From positions 1-64,000 of the forward strand of contig JAPFBL010000118.1 of the NCBI GenBank assembly GCA_026182355.1: a stretch of 64,000 nt of DNA, written 5' to 3'. Below, in pieces: positions 44,881 to 55,114 of the stretch. The DNA comes from Hermatobates lingyangjiaoensis. Its lineage: Eukaryota; Arthropoda; Insecta; Hemiptera; Hermatobatidae. The notes under the pieces are model-generated. The model was not told where the DNA came from. It saw only the letters and a list, made by a program, of their open reading frames with translations, and did no database searches. Position numbers and translations under genes: made by a program. Position 1 is the first letter of the stretch. Each line of letters opens with the position of its first letter.

Positions 44881-45254
44881 CTCGCCTATTTAAAATAATT
44901 GTGTATATGAAAAATGCATAAAATAATATAACATGATTAATTAGTGCAAGTAGTTAGTTCTTTGACTATGCTGCCAGTGCTGTCAACTGTACAGATTAAT
45001 CGTTAAGTCTGCAGATTTTTACGTTCATTTTCAGATTGTCAAATTTTAACTATATACAAGCATAACTACAGTGCACAAAAATATAAGCATAACTACAAAA
45101 AATAACTTGTGTAGATTTATAAGCACAATATAGAAGAAAATAATGAGAGATACTAAAAAAATACCTCATTACCAGATATTGAGTCCCATACCCCAGAATT
45201 TGGGCCATAAACCCCCACGTGGTATGAATTCCCCCGGTTAAGAACCTCTGAACT

Positions 45255-45925
45255 AATGTCTATTAAAGATAAAAATGTCCATTCGATATTGCTTTAAAAT
45301 ATTTAGTTATTTTGTGCTAAATTATATGTTTATTAATAATATTGTCACTGAAAGACATTTGTATGATACATTTTTTGATATAGGATAGAATCGCAGAAAT
45401 ATCTCATTTATAAATTCCAAGGAATTTAATTATTAATTATGCTGGGAGCATTCCAGATCAAAGGCCTTAATCCTTTTCATCTTCCTGACACTAGGCTAAT
45501 TGATGGTCCATAATGCTACACCATTCAGGTATTAAGTAAACAAGGCAACGCTTCAAGAATGCCCTACCTTTCTGCATTATTCTCAATATAAATAATTAAA
45601 ATTTAAAAATATAAAACATTTTGTTTTTGATATGATGAAGTATTATTGAAACTTATCTAATAATTGTAAATAACGATAGTTACATTGAAAACAAATTGTT
45701 TTATTGCTTTATCTAAAAGTAAAGAACAATTAAATACATGCATATTATTATTACCACTGAGGTTAGTATAAATAAACCACTAAACTAATATTTTATGTAA
45801 ATCATTAATAAAAATAAAAAGACGACTGGACAGACAGTATGACGACGTTAAAAAATATAGAAGAAATCAAACTAGATAATGGCTAAAAACTAAAAATCAA
45901 AAATAGCTAAATAAAATCAAAGTAC
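45255..45925. other. AT-rich stretch, nothing identified
   Basis: No supported feature. Confidence 0.45.
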
Positions 45926-45930
45926 AAGTA

Positions 45931-46340
45931 GTCCTCACTTAACAATGGGCTCGGTTAACGACGGCATGTTAAAAATTGTCAAAAATACAAAAAATATGCT
46001 TTTAGTGTTAGCGAGTCGTGCTAGTTAGCGAGTAGGCTAGGCTGAGTCGTGCACAGGCAAAAGCTAAATGAAAAGGAAAAAGTTAAAATTCAATGTACTT
46101 GTTAAAAGTTTATACTTATTATTAAAAAAAAACAATAGAAAGTAAGGAAGGAAAAGGTGAAGAAGTACAGAACAGTGTAAATAGCCCATATGTATGCAAT
46201 GCAGTAGGCTACTTTTACATCTACGATCCAAGCAAAATGTTTCTCGGACGGGAGCGGGCGGGGGGCAGGGGGGTTCGTTTAACGACGAAATCACATAACG
46301 ACGGGGTCTTCAGAACGTAACCCCGTCGTTAAATGAGGAC
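45931..46340 (+). mobile_element. TA-flanked MITE (GTCCTCACTTAAC ends)
   Basis: Left end GTCCTCACTTAACAATGGG, right end (minus) GTCCTCATTTAACGACGGGG, with TA at 45929-45930 and 46341-46342. A second internal inverted pair (TTAACGACG) lies near both ends. 410 bp, no transposase: a Tc1/mariner-type non-autonomous element. Confidence 0.78.
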
Positions 46341-46402
46341 TAATTGTAATAATATCAGGATAGCAGTGGACTTGACAGAAAATCAACCCGCTTTATAACA
46401 GT

Positions 46403-46476
46403 TGCGATTGAAAATAGACAATGTCCGAAACTGCTCCAACGACTCCAACATCATTGTACGAGGTATGACGGTTTGC
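46403..46476 (+). repeat. Family H module
   Basis: TTGCGATTGAAAATAGACAA then GTCCGAAACTGCTCCAACGA and TGTACGAGGTATGACGG. The hammerhead-like core is decayed. Confidence 0.6.
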
Positions 46477-46508
46477 CATATTAAAAATATAAAGAACAAT
46501 TATTATTT

Positions 46509-46742
46509 AAATCATTAGTTGTGCAATCCGTAATTGTGTGGTATTTACTCATTATGAGATAAAATGGATAAACAAACAAAAGTCTCCCACACAAATGAAA
46601 TTTGATTCAACAAACTACAAAGCGTTTCGAATACTTTGTGTTCTGATGATGAACACAAAGTGTTCGAAACGTGTTGTTGTTTGTTGAATCAAACTTCGTT
46701 TGTGTGAAGACTTTTGTTTTTTTATCCATTTTACCTCAGAAT
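46509..46742 (+). mobile_element. Family A element with target duplication
   Basis: Begins AAATCATTAGTTGTGCAATC and ends TTACCTCAGA, the same ends as at 20609. The flanks caattattattt and taattattattt (46497-46508 and 46742-46753) are a 12-bp repeat with one difference. It contains the plus motif 46643-46675 and a minus half-motif. Confidence 0.8.
46643..46675 (+). ncRNA. Hammerhead-like motif, family A
   Basis: CUGAUGA, spacer U, GAACAC/GUGUUC, GAA-ACGUGU-U (palindrome weakened by one change). Confidence 0.58.
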
Positions 46743-46754
46743 AATTATTATTTG

Positions 46755-47220
46755 TATTTGTAAGTTATAAATTGACCTACAGTAAGTAAATACCCCATTA
46801 TAACTGATTGTACCAGCCTTTATCTGGCTGATAGTGTATTTCTCATTCTAAACGACTTTTCTTAATTCTTGACTACTTTCCTTCTTTTGATTGTACCTTT
46901 GCTTTGTAGAGTTCTATATGAGAAGAACATTCCTTGTTACTATGGATGTATATAGATGAGTCAAGGAATACTAAACCAAGAAAATGTCTAGTTTCTTCAA
47001 GTCCCTCCCTTTCCTACGAAAGTTCATGCAAATCTAACGTGGCTAATAATTGGAAAATTAAGACCACTGGGTTGTAAACTATTTATAGCCAATGAAGATA
47101 AAAGAAAATGACTTTTCCAAATGTTATTTGAAAATTTGGAATATGTTATTATGTAGTATTGACTCATGATTAGAAAGGTTAAGAACACTTAAGACGTCAA
47201 TGTCCTTTGATTCCTTAAAC
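46755..47220. other. Unassigned sequence
   Basis: A further family A outer-end fragment (AGTAAATACCCCATTATAAC) lies at 46782; otherwise nothing. Confidence 0.4.
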
Positions 47221-47225
47221 AGTAA

Positions 47226-47590
47226 ACAAGTTGGTTTTTTTTGAGAATGTCGTTTTCCAAGTGTTTTTTTATAATTCTCCAAATATCTATTCTATAATCT
47301 GTAATTTCATAATGGCAACACTTGTCAAGGTTTCTGTTTTTCTGGGGAGAACAAGTTGGTTTTTTTTTTTGAGAATGTCGTTTTCCAAGTGTTTTTTTAT
47401 AACTCTACAAGTATCTATTCTATAATCTGTAATTTCATAATGGTAACTCTTGTCTAGGATCACTGTGTCAAGGTTTCTGTTTTTCCTGGGGAGTACAAGT
47501 TGGTTTTTTTTTGAGAATGTCGTTTTCCAAGTGTTTTTTTTATAATTCTCCAAATATCTATTCTATAATCTGTAATTCCATAATATAATT
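47226..47590 (+). repeat. Three imperfect tandem units of 124-145 bp
   Basis: Units start ACAAGTTGGTTTTTTTT at 47226, 47350 and 47495, each with GAGAATGTCGTTTTCCAAGT. The T-run length varies, and unit two has an extra GTCTAGGATCACTGTG. Confidence 0.9.
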
Positions 47591-47594
47591 CTCC

Positions 47595-48345
47595 AAAAGT
47601 TACGTCGTCTCTCACATCATTGACGCTATTATTCGGAGCAGATTAAAAACAGTGACACTAACTCTTCCAACGTTTTATAAATATAATGACAACCTTCTTT
47701 TTTAAAATCATGCTTGCAACCTAGTTACAACCTTCTGAAAACTAGTTACATTTAGCACAATTTTCGATAACGATATTATAAGTAAAGATATTACTTTTTT
47801 TTTCTGACTAGCGTAGACATAAGTCTAAGATTTGGGCTAGCTGAATACAATCCGTTTGAATCAAAGAAGAGAGATGGGAGAGAATAACCGGGTCAGCTGT
47901 AAAAATAAGCTCGAATTGAACACGGTTCTAACACGCTTTCTTCATCAGTTCAGATTGCCTACAACCTTTAAAACTGCTCCGTCATCTCAACTTGATAACT
48001 GCTTTATATGATTATCTAAGTCTTTAATTTAGTAAAAATATTATTATTTACACTTTTAAAGTGATTTTTAATATTATAATATCTCAAGAAAAAACTATGG
48101 AAAAAATAAAATAAACAAAATAACAGTAATATATATTATTTAAAAAATACTGAGAAAGGACACTATTCGCTTAATCTGAGTTTCTTTGTTAACATGTTTC
48201 ATTTACTATAAGTCATATGACGTATGTGACACAGTGTCACGTGTTCATTCAAACTAGATACTTGTTTTTGAAATGCACGGACTATTTTTCTTTGTAAACT
48301 AATTTCTAATTTAATACTTAGTTTTTCTGTTTTAAAAATTTTATA
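47595..48345. other. Unassigned sequence
   Basis: Near 47905-47965 the minus strand has CUGAUGAAGAAAGCGUGUUA and a long stem, reminiscent of a hammerhead element but lacking GAAA. Confidence 0.35.
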
Positions 48346-48349
48346 CTTC

Positions 48350-48450
48350 TAACTATGAAAAAGGTTTTAACTAAAAACCGAAATGTTTGGCAATGAGAGT
48401 TTAATTTGAACCTGAAGAACTGACCTAGTCCTGATAAACTTTAATTTTCT
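48350..48450 (+). repeat. Family E segment
   Basis: AACCGAAATGTTTGGCAATG, AGAGTTTAATTTGAACCTGA and AGAACTGACCTAGTCCTGAT match 15310-15410 inverted. Confidence 0.6.
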
Positions 48451-48657
48451 ATATATTTATATAAGTGATAAACGAAATGTGATCTAAAAGAACAGATAAA
48501 CTTATTTATTATTATTAAAATAAACTGTGTTATATAGAAAGAAATGTAACACAGTTTATTTTAAGTGTATATTTATATATTTAAATATAAATTGAACTAT
48601 ATTGACTATACGTTGAACTATATTTGTCCGTTTCAGATAGTATTTACATCGATAAAG

Positions 48658-48660
<3 letters not shown>

Positions 48661-48699
<39 letters not shown>

Positions 48700-48707
48700 C
48701 TTTATCG

Positions 48708-48741
<34 letters not shown>

Positions 48742-48770
48742 ATATAATATATATATATATATATATATAG
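48661..48770. repeat. (TA)n microsatellites with short inverted flanks
   Basis: Three TA runs. ATAAAGTATTTATATA on the left is mirrored by TATAAATACTTTAT on the right of the first. Confidence 0.9.
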
Positions 48771-48771
48771 T

Positions 48772-49015
48772 CAAGCAACAATATGAAATGGGAAAACAAG
48801 ACTAAGATATTTCAACCGTAATAAGACGTCTTCGTCAGAGTCCAAACCCCACCTGAGGGTATTTACTTAACCCAAAACGTCAGTTGGGTTTTTGACTCTG
48901 ACGAAGACCGCTTGTTACGGTTGAAAGGTCTTAGTTTTTTTTTCCCATTCCATATTGTGGTTCTATCACTGATTGTTATTTCAAATTGTTTATGTAAAAT
49001 TTTGTACATATATAT
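48772..49015 (+). mobile_element. Family B foldback element
   Basis: Left arm minus motif 48804-48838 with changes; right arm plus motif 48898-48932 intact except GAAAGGTCTT for GAAAGATCTT. About 55 unrelated bases sit between the arms. Confidence 0.75.
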
Positions 49016-49018
49016 ATA

Positions 49019-49190
49019 TATGACGAGGCCATCGAAATATAGTAGTGAGTTTCCGTTTCATTTCTGTGTGTTTTTTTGTGTATATAGTTTATATATATAC
49101 AGTTCACACTGGAAAGATAAAAACAGATAAAAACACACAAAAAAAAGACTCACAACGATATTTCAACATTCTTCGTCATCGGAATATATA
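49019..49190. mobile_element. Family C inverted pair cut at the hammerhead core
   Basis: The right half of a plus motif (GACGAGGCCATCGAAATATA) begins immediately after (TA)n at 49020, so the CUGA box is missing. A degenerate minus motif is at 49157-49182 (CCGATGACGAAGAATGTTGA). Confidence 0.62.
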
Positions 49191-49191
49191 T

Positions 49192-49372
49192 ATATATATA
49201 AAGATTTCACATAAACACGTGAAACAACAATCAATGATCACACCACAGTAAGAAATGGGAAAACAAGACTAAGATCTTGTTTTTGACTCTGACGAAGACC
49301 ACTTGTTACGGTTGAAAGATCTTAGTCTTGTTTTCCCATTTCTTACTGTGGTTTGATCATTGATTATATATA
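49192..49372 (+). mobile_element. Family B foldback, left motif deleted
   Basis: Left arm runs AAAGATTTCACATAAACACG to AAGACTAAGATCTTG, then jumps to TTTTTGACTCTGACGAAGAC. The right arm motif 49289-49323 is intact. Bounded by (TA)n. Confidence 0.78.
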
Positions 49373-49379
49373 TATATGT

Positions 49380-49610
49380 ATATATATGATGAAACCACAA
49401 TAAGAAAATGGGAAAACAAGACTAAGATCTTTCAACCGTAACAAGCGGTCTTCGTCAGAGTCAAAAACCCAACAGTTGGGTTTTTAACTCTGACGAAGAC
49501 CACTTGTTACGGTTGAAAGATCTTAGTCTTGTTTTCCCATTTTCTTATTGTGGTTTGATCATTGATTGTTATTTCACGTGTTTATGTGAAATCTTTTTAT
49601 ATATATATAT
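49380..49610 (+). mobile_element. Family B foldback element
   Basis: Arms meet at CCCAACAGTTGGG. Minus motif 49424-49458, plus motif 49490-49524, with (TA)n on both sides. Confidence 0.86.
49490..49524 (+). ncRNA. Hammerhead-like motif, family B
   Basis: CUGACGA, A, stem II GACCA/CGGUU (one pair lost), GAA-AGAUCU-U. AACU before and AGUC after the cut leave a shortened stem I. Confidence 0.55.
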
Positions 49611-49614
49611 ATAA

Positions 49615-50030
49615 TCTTTTGAATCTGTCTGTAATATAAAGCAATTGAATTTATTTTCCCTATCGTTAATGTCACTTATTACTTTAGTATACTTCTAATA
49701 TATTTAGTTAATCATTTATTAAAAGTTTATTATAGTTTATAACAAAAGTTATTTAACAATACCTGAGAAGTGAGTGTTTTGAAAAGTAGTATCACGTTGA
49801 ATGTTTGCTTTAAGAACTAATTGTCGTTTGACAAATGAGTGGCAAATATGCCTGCAGCATCCTTCACTCTTCGTAATTAATTGACAAAGATAAACTGTTT
49901 GACATTAGCCAGGTAGGACTGTCCAAATATCATTTCATGTCAAAACATTTAGCTATAGACTGTTTATATTCATTGCAATGTTTGACAGTAAGTTTATTTA
50001 GCTAAGTATAATTTCACTCATTAGTTGTGT
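49615..50030. other. Unassigned sequence
   Basis: No feature recognised. Confidence 0.4.
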
Positions 50031-50300
50031 AATCTATAATTGTGTGGTATTTACTCATACTGGGGTAAATAGATAAAACAGGAGCTCATGAAGGATTCTT
50101 GACTGCATAATATATATTTTAAAGTTCAACTATTTTTATATCTATTGGGGTAATATTTGTGGTCACTATTGCTACATGGTATGATGTGGTTTTAAAAACA
50201 TGTATCACTCTTAGTGATATTGGAGGGCTTTCAAAAGTTACGTCACATGTAAACCTGAAGAATAACACGAAGTGTTTAAAACGCATTGTTAGTTTTCATA
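50030..50300 (+). repeat. Degenerate family A element
   Basis: The outer end ATCTATAATTGTGTGGTATT with TACTCATACTG at 50030, and a plus motif 50255-50287 with CUGAAGA but AAAACGC instead of GAAACGC. Confidence 0.55.
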
Positions 50301-50574
50301 TTAAACATTTTTTTGTTTTTTTTTGAAACGTAATTTTTGAATTCCCTCAATCCTAGTTGTTTTGGCTGAAAGAGAGGTGACACATTTCTGAATTTATAAG
50401 TGGCTGGATATGCTCAGCCACTTCTTTTCTAACTATTGATAACAGTTGAACAACATTTAGAGACTAAATCTGTTCCTTTCAATAATTTATTTCTATACTT
50501 TTGTTTATCTCTCTTGGGATCGCTTTTCAAGATATAAATATACGCTCCGGAGGGAGCAAGTGGTTAGCGTGGCC
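50301..50574. other. Unassigned sequence
   Basis: No feature recognised. Confidence 0.35.
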
Positions 50575-50995
50575 CTGCTGGAATCAAAAGCAATGTTTGT
50601 TTATATCTATAACATGGGATCTGCTGAAATCGAAAGCAATGTTTGTTTGTATCTATAACATGGGATCTGCTGGAATAGAACACAATGTTTGTTTGTATCT
50701 ATAACATGGTATCTGCTGGAACCGAAAGCAATGTTTGTTTGTATCTATAACATGGGATCTGCTGAAATAGAAAGCAATGTTTGTTTGTATCTATAACATG
50801 GGATCTGCTGAAATAGAAAGCAATGTTTGTTTCCATCTATAACATGGGATTTGCTGGAATCAAAACTAATGTTTGTTTCTATCTATAACATGGGGTCTGC
50901 TGGAATCGAAAGCAATGTTTGTTTGTATCTATAACAGGGGATCTGCTGAAATCGAAAGCAATTTTTGTTTGTATCTATAACATGGGATTTTTCCC
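50575..50995 (+). repeat. 46-bp minisatellite, about 9 copies
   Basis: Unit ATAACATGGGATCTGCTGGA then ATCGAAAGCAATGTTTGTTT and GTATCT. Substitutions are scattered and length is nearly constant. Confidence 0.94.
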
Positions 50996-50999
50996 TTGG

Positions 51000-51235
51000 A
51001 GATTGAAAGTTGGCAGGTGATTGTTAAAGAAACCCTGTCATAAAAAAATTCTTTTACTATAAAATTTAGCAAACACTATTGTTCTTATTCACTCACTAAA
51101 ACGTTCAATGACTGTTTCTTTGCTTAGTTAGTAATACCATAGTCACCGAAATACCTTTTGTTAATCGCAATAAAGAATTTTGATGACACCAGCAATAATA
51201 GATTAAGTTAATACATTAGTTTTATATTAGAAATA
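51000..51235. other. Unassigned sequence
   Basis: No feature recognised. Confidence 0.35.
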
Positions 51236-51237
51236 TG

Positions 51238-51370
51238 AAAACCGTCTGAGGTTAGTATGACTTATAATTATTCGTAGAAATAGGGAAAACCGTCATACCT
51301 CGTACGATGGTCTTGGAGTCGTTGGAGCGCTTTCAGACGTAGTCCATCTTCAATCGCAACTAACATGCAA
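51238..51370 (-). repeat. Family H element, longer copy
   Basis: Inverted relative to 52010-52140 and sharing flanks GTTAGTTGCGATTGAAGATG on one side and AGTCATACTAACCTCAG on the other, so the mobile unit is about 120 bp or more. Confidence 0.75.
51325..51353 (-). ncRNA. Hammerhead-like motif, family H
   Basis: UUGAAGA (first C changed to U), spacer U, stem II GGAC/GUCU, loop UAC, GAA-AGCGCU-C. AGUUG and CGACU can form a distal stem I. Confidence 0.45.
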
Positions 51371-51374
51371 TAGT

Positions 51375-52005
51375 CTGTCAGTTATAACAACTAACTCACC
51401 TATCCCATTCTTCATTTAATTAGTCCCTTGTCTTTGCATTTTGTTTTTATGTTATATTTTATTATCAAATCCGCTGTTTTATATTTTATTATTTAATTGC
51501 ATCATTTCTTATTATTCAATTATTTATTTTTTATTAAATTACTTGGTTTAATTAATATTATTATTTGTATTTTCAGTTTTATTTTACCATAGCTTAGCCC
51601 GTACTATATTGTTTTTACACAATATGTCTTCAAGGTGACAGAAGATTATGCACAGTGAGCTTATCAAGAACGCATTGTGTTTTGATATTTATTAGAAAGT
51701 TTCAAAGGACCTTTGTACCATGTGATATAAAAGCTGTTTTAATTACTACATATTATTGTAACACAAGTTCTACTAAGAGTTGGATGGTTTCCACAGTTCA
51801 ACGTGGAGACGTCAACAGTTGTCTTTGTCAGGTTGACAAAGAATTAATGAGTTTTTCTTCGGAGCTTTTTGAGAACTTATTTTGATTTTAAATATAATCG
51901 TTTTTATATCATAAATACAATATTTCTATATCTGTCTATATAATTATAAAACTCTGTTACCAGCGTTTATATGCTTGCATACGCTCTAAACAGAATGAAA
52001 TTCTA
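51375..52005. other. AT-rich stretch with unsupported frame
   Basis: The 76-codon plus frame 51655-51885 has no domain or splice support. Confidence 0.35.
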
Positions 52006-52009
52006 ACAT

Positions 52010-52390
52010 GGTTAGTTGCGATTGAAGATGGACTACGTCTAAAATCCAACGACTCCAAGAACATCGTACAAGGTATGACGGTTTTCCCCTATTTCTACGA
52101 GTAATATAAGTCATACTAACCTCAGTGGTAGTAAGAATACGCGTATATATTTAAGTGAGTAGATTCAGGGATTACCTTTAAGTGACTGTGTTACTGAGGT
52201 ACCCTGCGATTGAAGATGGACTACGTCTAAAATCGCTCCAACGACTCCAAGAACATCGTACGAGGTATGACGGTTTTCCCCTATTTCTACGAGTAATGTA
52301 AGTCATACTAACCTCAGTGGTAGTAAGAATACGCGTATGTATTTAAGTGAGTAGATTCAGGGATTACCGTTAAGTGACTGTTTTACTGAG
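52010..52390 (+). repeat. Tandem duplication (about 187 bp) containing family H
   Basis: Two units, each with TGCGATTGAAGATGGACTAC, CATCGTACRAGGTATGACGG and AGTCATACTAACCTCAGTGG. In both the GAAA box is altered (TAAAA). Confidence 0.9.
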
Positions 52391-52431
52391 GTAGCCAGAA
52401 AAGAGAATTAGAGTTGATTTATGAGAAGTAC

Positions 52432-52557
52432 CTTGGTGGAGGCAGAGTGGTTCTGGGGAGTCGAGGGAGAGGACGCTGTCGGCTGTGGCCTCCTTGAGAG
52501 GCGGCAAGGGCTCTTCGCTCCGTCCTGCCCCCGAACAAAGACCTCCTTCCAGTCGCC
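52432..52557 (-). CDS. Internal linker exon of the PDZ-domain gene
   Basis: 126 nt between acceptor GTGTTTCTAG (before 52557) and donor CACCAAG|GTACTTC (exon ends at 52432). GC content is much higher than all neighbouring sequence. The chosen frame gives 41 complete codons with EEPLPPLKEATADSVLSLDS and PEPLCLHQ, a Ser/Pro/Leu/acidic linker without a folded domain. Both ends are phase 1, so the exon could be skipped without a frameshift. Its phase-1 end joins in frame to the phase-1 start of 3015-3168, making a split Asp codon (Q-D-E-G at the junction). This is the basis for placing both in one gene. The intron between would be about 49.3 kb. Confidence 0.72.
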
Positions 52558-52599
52558 CTAGAAACACACGCATATCTTAAATCAATACTCCCAATTTTC

Positions 52600-53440
52600 A
52601 CTTCATGTAAGCTTTTATGTTTTATAAGTTTAAATTTGCTCTCCTAATACAGTATTTTATGTCTTTAGCATATTTTTAACATAAGTATTTTAGTGATCTA
52701 TAAGATAAAGGTACCAGGTATCCATGGAAAGAAAAGAAAAATATTATGACTTCATAGTGTAGCATAAGTGGCCCAATATAATTATCGTTTGATCAATATA
52801 AATTAGTCTAAAGACCTATTTAGCAGTCATGGGATTGTAAACCATAACCTGGAATAGTATTTTAAAAATATGACGAATCGTACATGTGGGTTGTATCGTA
52901 AAGGATGATATGCTGTTTATTTTGGTGTTATGAAAACATGCATATAAGACTTGCAGGATTTGCCTAGTAAAGCCTTATAAGTTGCAATGACAAGTAAACA
53001 CAGAATCGTATGTCATATCTTCATTATAAAATCACTTTTAACATAAGTCTTTTAGTGATCCATAAGATAAAGTTATCCGGTATCCATAGAAAAGAAATAC
53101 ATTAGGTCTTCTAATTACTTTATACGTATGTATGTACGTCTTTGTGCGTTTGTTACTTTATACGTATTTTTATTAAAAATAATCCATAAAAAAAGGTTAG
53201 GTTTGTTTTTGTTTTTATACGTGATCTATTATCAACAATACGATTCCTAATTGAAAATATAATAGTGTATTACCATAAGCAGATAATACTACTTTAAATT
53301 GTTCAACAAACATTTCTAATTGAATGATAATAATGCTTGAAAGTACGTTAGTTATTTTAGCTTTGAAAGCTCCTAATGACGATGGTTTGGCTTTATGCAG
53401 CATTGTTGTCATATCCTTCCCCTAAATAGATTAGTGACTT
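52600..53440. other. Unique sequence upstream of the linker exon
   Basis: No exon or repeat recognised. The short 53215-53412 minus frame is unsupported. Confidence 0.4.
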
Positions 53441-53452
53441 ACTTTTATAATA

Positions 53453-53778
53453 TAGTGGCCAGGCTAGCTCAGTGGTTACGTGCTCACCTCTGAACTGATA
53501 GGACCGGGATTCGATCCCCGCCTGTCCCTCGATTTATTGACGCGGGAGGTGAATAAATCTGATTACGTCGTACGTAAGGACGTTAAACCGTCGGTCTCGA
53601 GCCTGTACGATGTCAGGTACTCGTTAAAGATCACTACTCTAAATACACTTTAGTTAGGTAAAATTTAGGACTCCCACTGTAGAATCAATCTTCATTGTGT
53701 GGTATCACAAAGGGTGAATGCTCGGCCTACGTGTGTTCTCTTGTGGGACAGCCACTGCAACCTAACCTAACCTAACCT
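53453..53778 (+). mobile_element. tRNA-derived SINE, tail variant 1, best full-length copy
   Basis: GGCCAGGCTAGCTCAGTGGT (A box), GGATTCGATCCC (B box), body, GTGTTCTCTTGTGGGACAGC and a tail of four CCTAA units (about 53758-53778). Target duplication acttttataata/acttttacaata at 53441-53452 and 53779-53790. Confidence 0.92.
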
Positions 53779-53799
53779 ACTTTTACAATAAAAATATTT

Positions 53800-54390
53800 T
53801 GTAGCATATAAAACTTTTAAAAAAATATTCAGTTATTATATATTAGCTGAAAATATTCTATATTTTGTTAGATATATTAGCATTAAAAATGCCATTTATT
53901 TCAATTAAAATTAGGTTTCTTATATTTCTATTATATTTCAGAAAGCACTTAGATCACAAATACCATTGAAGGTATCATATAAATTTAATGCTTAATGTAC
54001 CCTCTGTAAAAAAAAGTTATATTTTCTTCCGAAGCTTAATAAATAACAATAAAAAGAAAACGAAAACCCATACTTGGTAAGTTTCTATCCTCACTTGATC
54101 GGTTTTCGTTCTTCACTATACAGTTTTATATTCTTCTGAATTCTATCTAAAAGATTGTAAAGATCAAAAAACAAAGGATGAGATTAACGGAATGATATCT
54201 GTTTCGTTTTGCAAATATTCTAGCATTATTATTAGTTAATAAGATAGGTCGAACCACCGTTTTCGTATTTGAGGTTATTTTATATGCTGCACACAGGCAT
54301 GTAATATTATATACACGCATATATTATATATACATACACATATTAATACACACACGCATACTTATATATATTAATATATAAATATACATG
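53800..54390. other. AT-rich stretch, nothing identified
   Basis: No supported feature. Imperfect TA/CA runs lie near 54300-54390. Confidence 0.4.
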
Positions 54391-54394
54391 TTTG

Positions 54395-54540
54395 AGTGCT
54401 TCTTCAAGACCACCGGCCAGTCGTTGTCTACCTGCGGAGCGACTCGTTTCTATCTTCCTGATGAAGAAGCCGTCGAAATATAGTAGTAAATTTCTGTTTC
54501 ATTTCTGTGTGTTCTTTTTGTCAATATAATATATATATAT
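54395..54540 (+). mobile_element. Family C element, single arm
   Basis: Plus motif 54458-54482 (CUGAUGA, A, GA/UC stem only, GAA-AUAU-A) with the flank TTTCTGTTTCATTTCTGTGT shared with 49040 and, inverted, 63930. Confidence 0.62.
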
Positions 54541-54775
54541 ATATATAAAGATTTCACATAAACACATGAAATAACAATCAATGATCAAACCACAATATTA
54601 AACGGGAAAACAAAACTAAGATCTTTCAACCGTAACAAGCGGTCTTCGTCAGAGTCAAAAACCCAACTGAATACCCAGTTGGGTTTTTGACTCTGACGAA
54701 GACCGCTTGTTACGGTTGAAAGATCTTGGTCTTGTTTTCCCATTTCATATTGTGGTTTGATCATTGATATATATA
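54541..54775 (+). mobile_element. Family B foldback element
   Basis: Arms meet at CCCAACTGAATACCCAGTTG. Motifs at 54619-54652 (minus) and 54693-54727 (plus), bounded by (TA)n. Confidence 0.86.
54693..54727 (+). ncRNA. Hammerhead-like motif, family B
   Basis: CUGACGA, A, GACCG/CGGUU, GAA-AGAUCU-U. After the cut the flank is GGUC, so stem I is imperfect. Confidence 0.6.
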
Positions 54776-54779
54776 TACT

Positions 54780-55110
54780 TCCTTGTACAGGTCCCTAAAG
54801 AAATCAATGATATTAATCCCCGTGTTAATCTAAGAACATCAGAAGAAGCACGTACTTGTAACTTTATAGCTTGTTCTAGCCCTGGCCTTAACCTAAACAG
54901 TTAATGATTATTATTTCTAATTTGTAAGAATTGTTTTCCTGTTCTTCTTTTGTGGTTATTGATGCATTATTTTTTTGCTACTTTATTCTTTATTTTCTAG
55001 TTATTTTTTCAGTTATTTTTTTGTGAGTTGGCAATACTGCTTATCATTAAGCCGTACGCGCTACATGGTTAGTTGCTGTTTGCCAGCCAAGCAGAACTCA
55101 ACTCATTCTT
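54780..55110. other. Unassigned sequence
   Basis: A 110-codon frame from 54975 runs through repeat-derived sequence. Confidence 0.35.
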
Positions 55111-55114
55111 CTTA

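Larger units (their letters stand above)
43007..45250 (+). mobile_element. hAT-like element expanded by insert and minisatellite
   Basis: The left part (ATTCCAGACCCCTAATGGAT) and right part (to CCCCCGGTTAAGAACCTCTG) are colinear with the 489-bp element at 13356. Relative to it this copy carries a 100-bp insertion (43106-43205) and about 1.45 kb of 59-bp repeats (43425-44880). Confidence 0.72.

Noticed and set aside
47905..47965. Further hammerhead-like motif (minus, CUGAUGAAGAAAGCG...)
   Set aside because: A stem is possible, but the GAAA box is absent (UUCAAUUCG), so it was not counted as a family.
51655..51885. 76-codon plus frame
   Set aside because: No domain, splice or conservation evidence visible.
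53455..53530. Functional tRNA gene
   Set aside because: A- and B-box-like sequences are present, but this and similar loci are heads of the dispersed SINE, with target duplications and tails.
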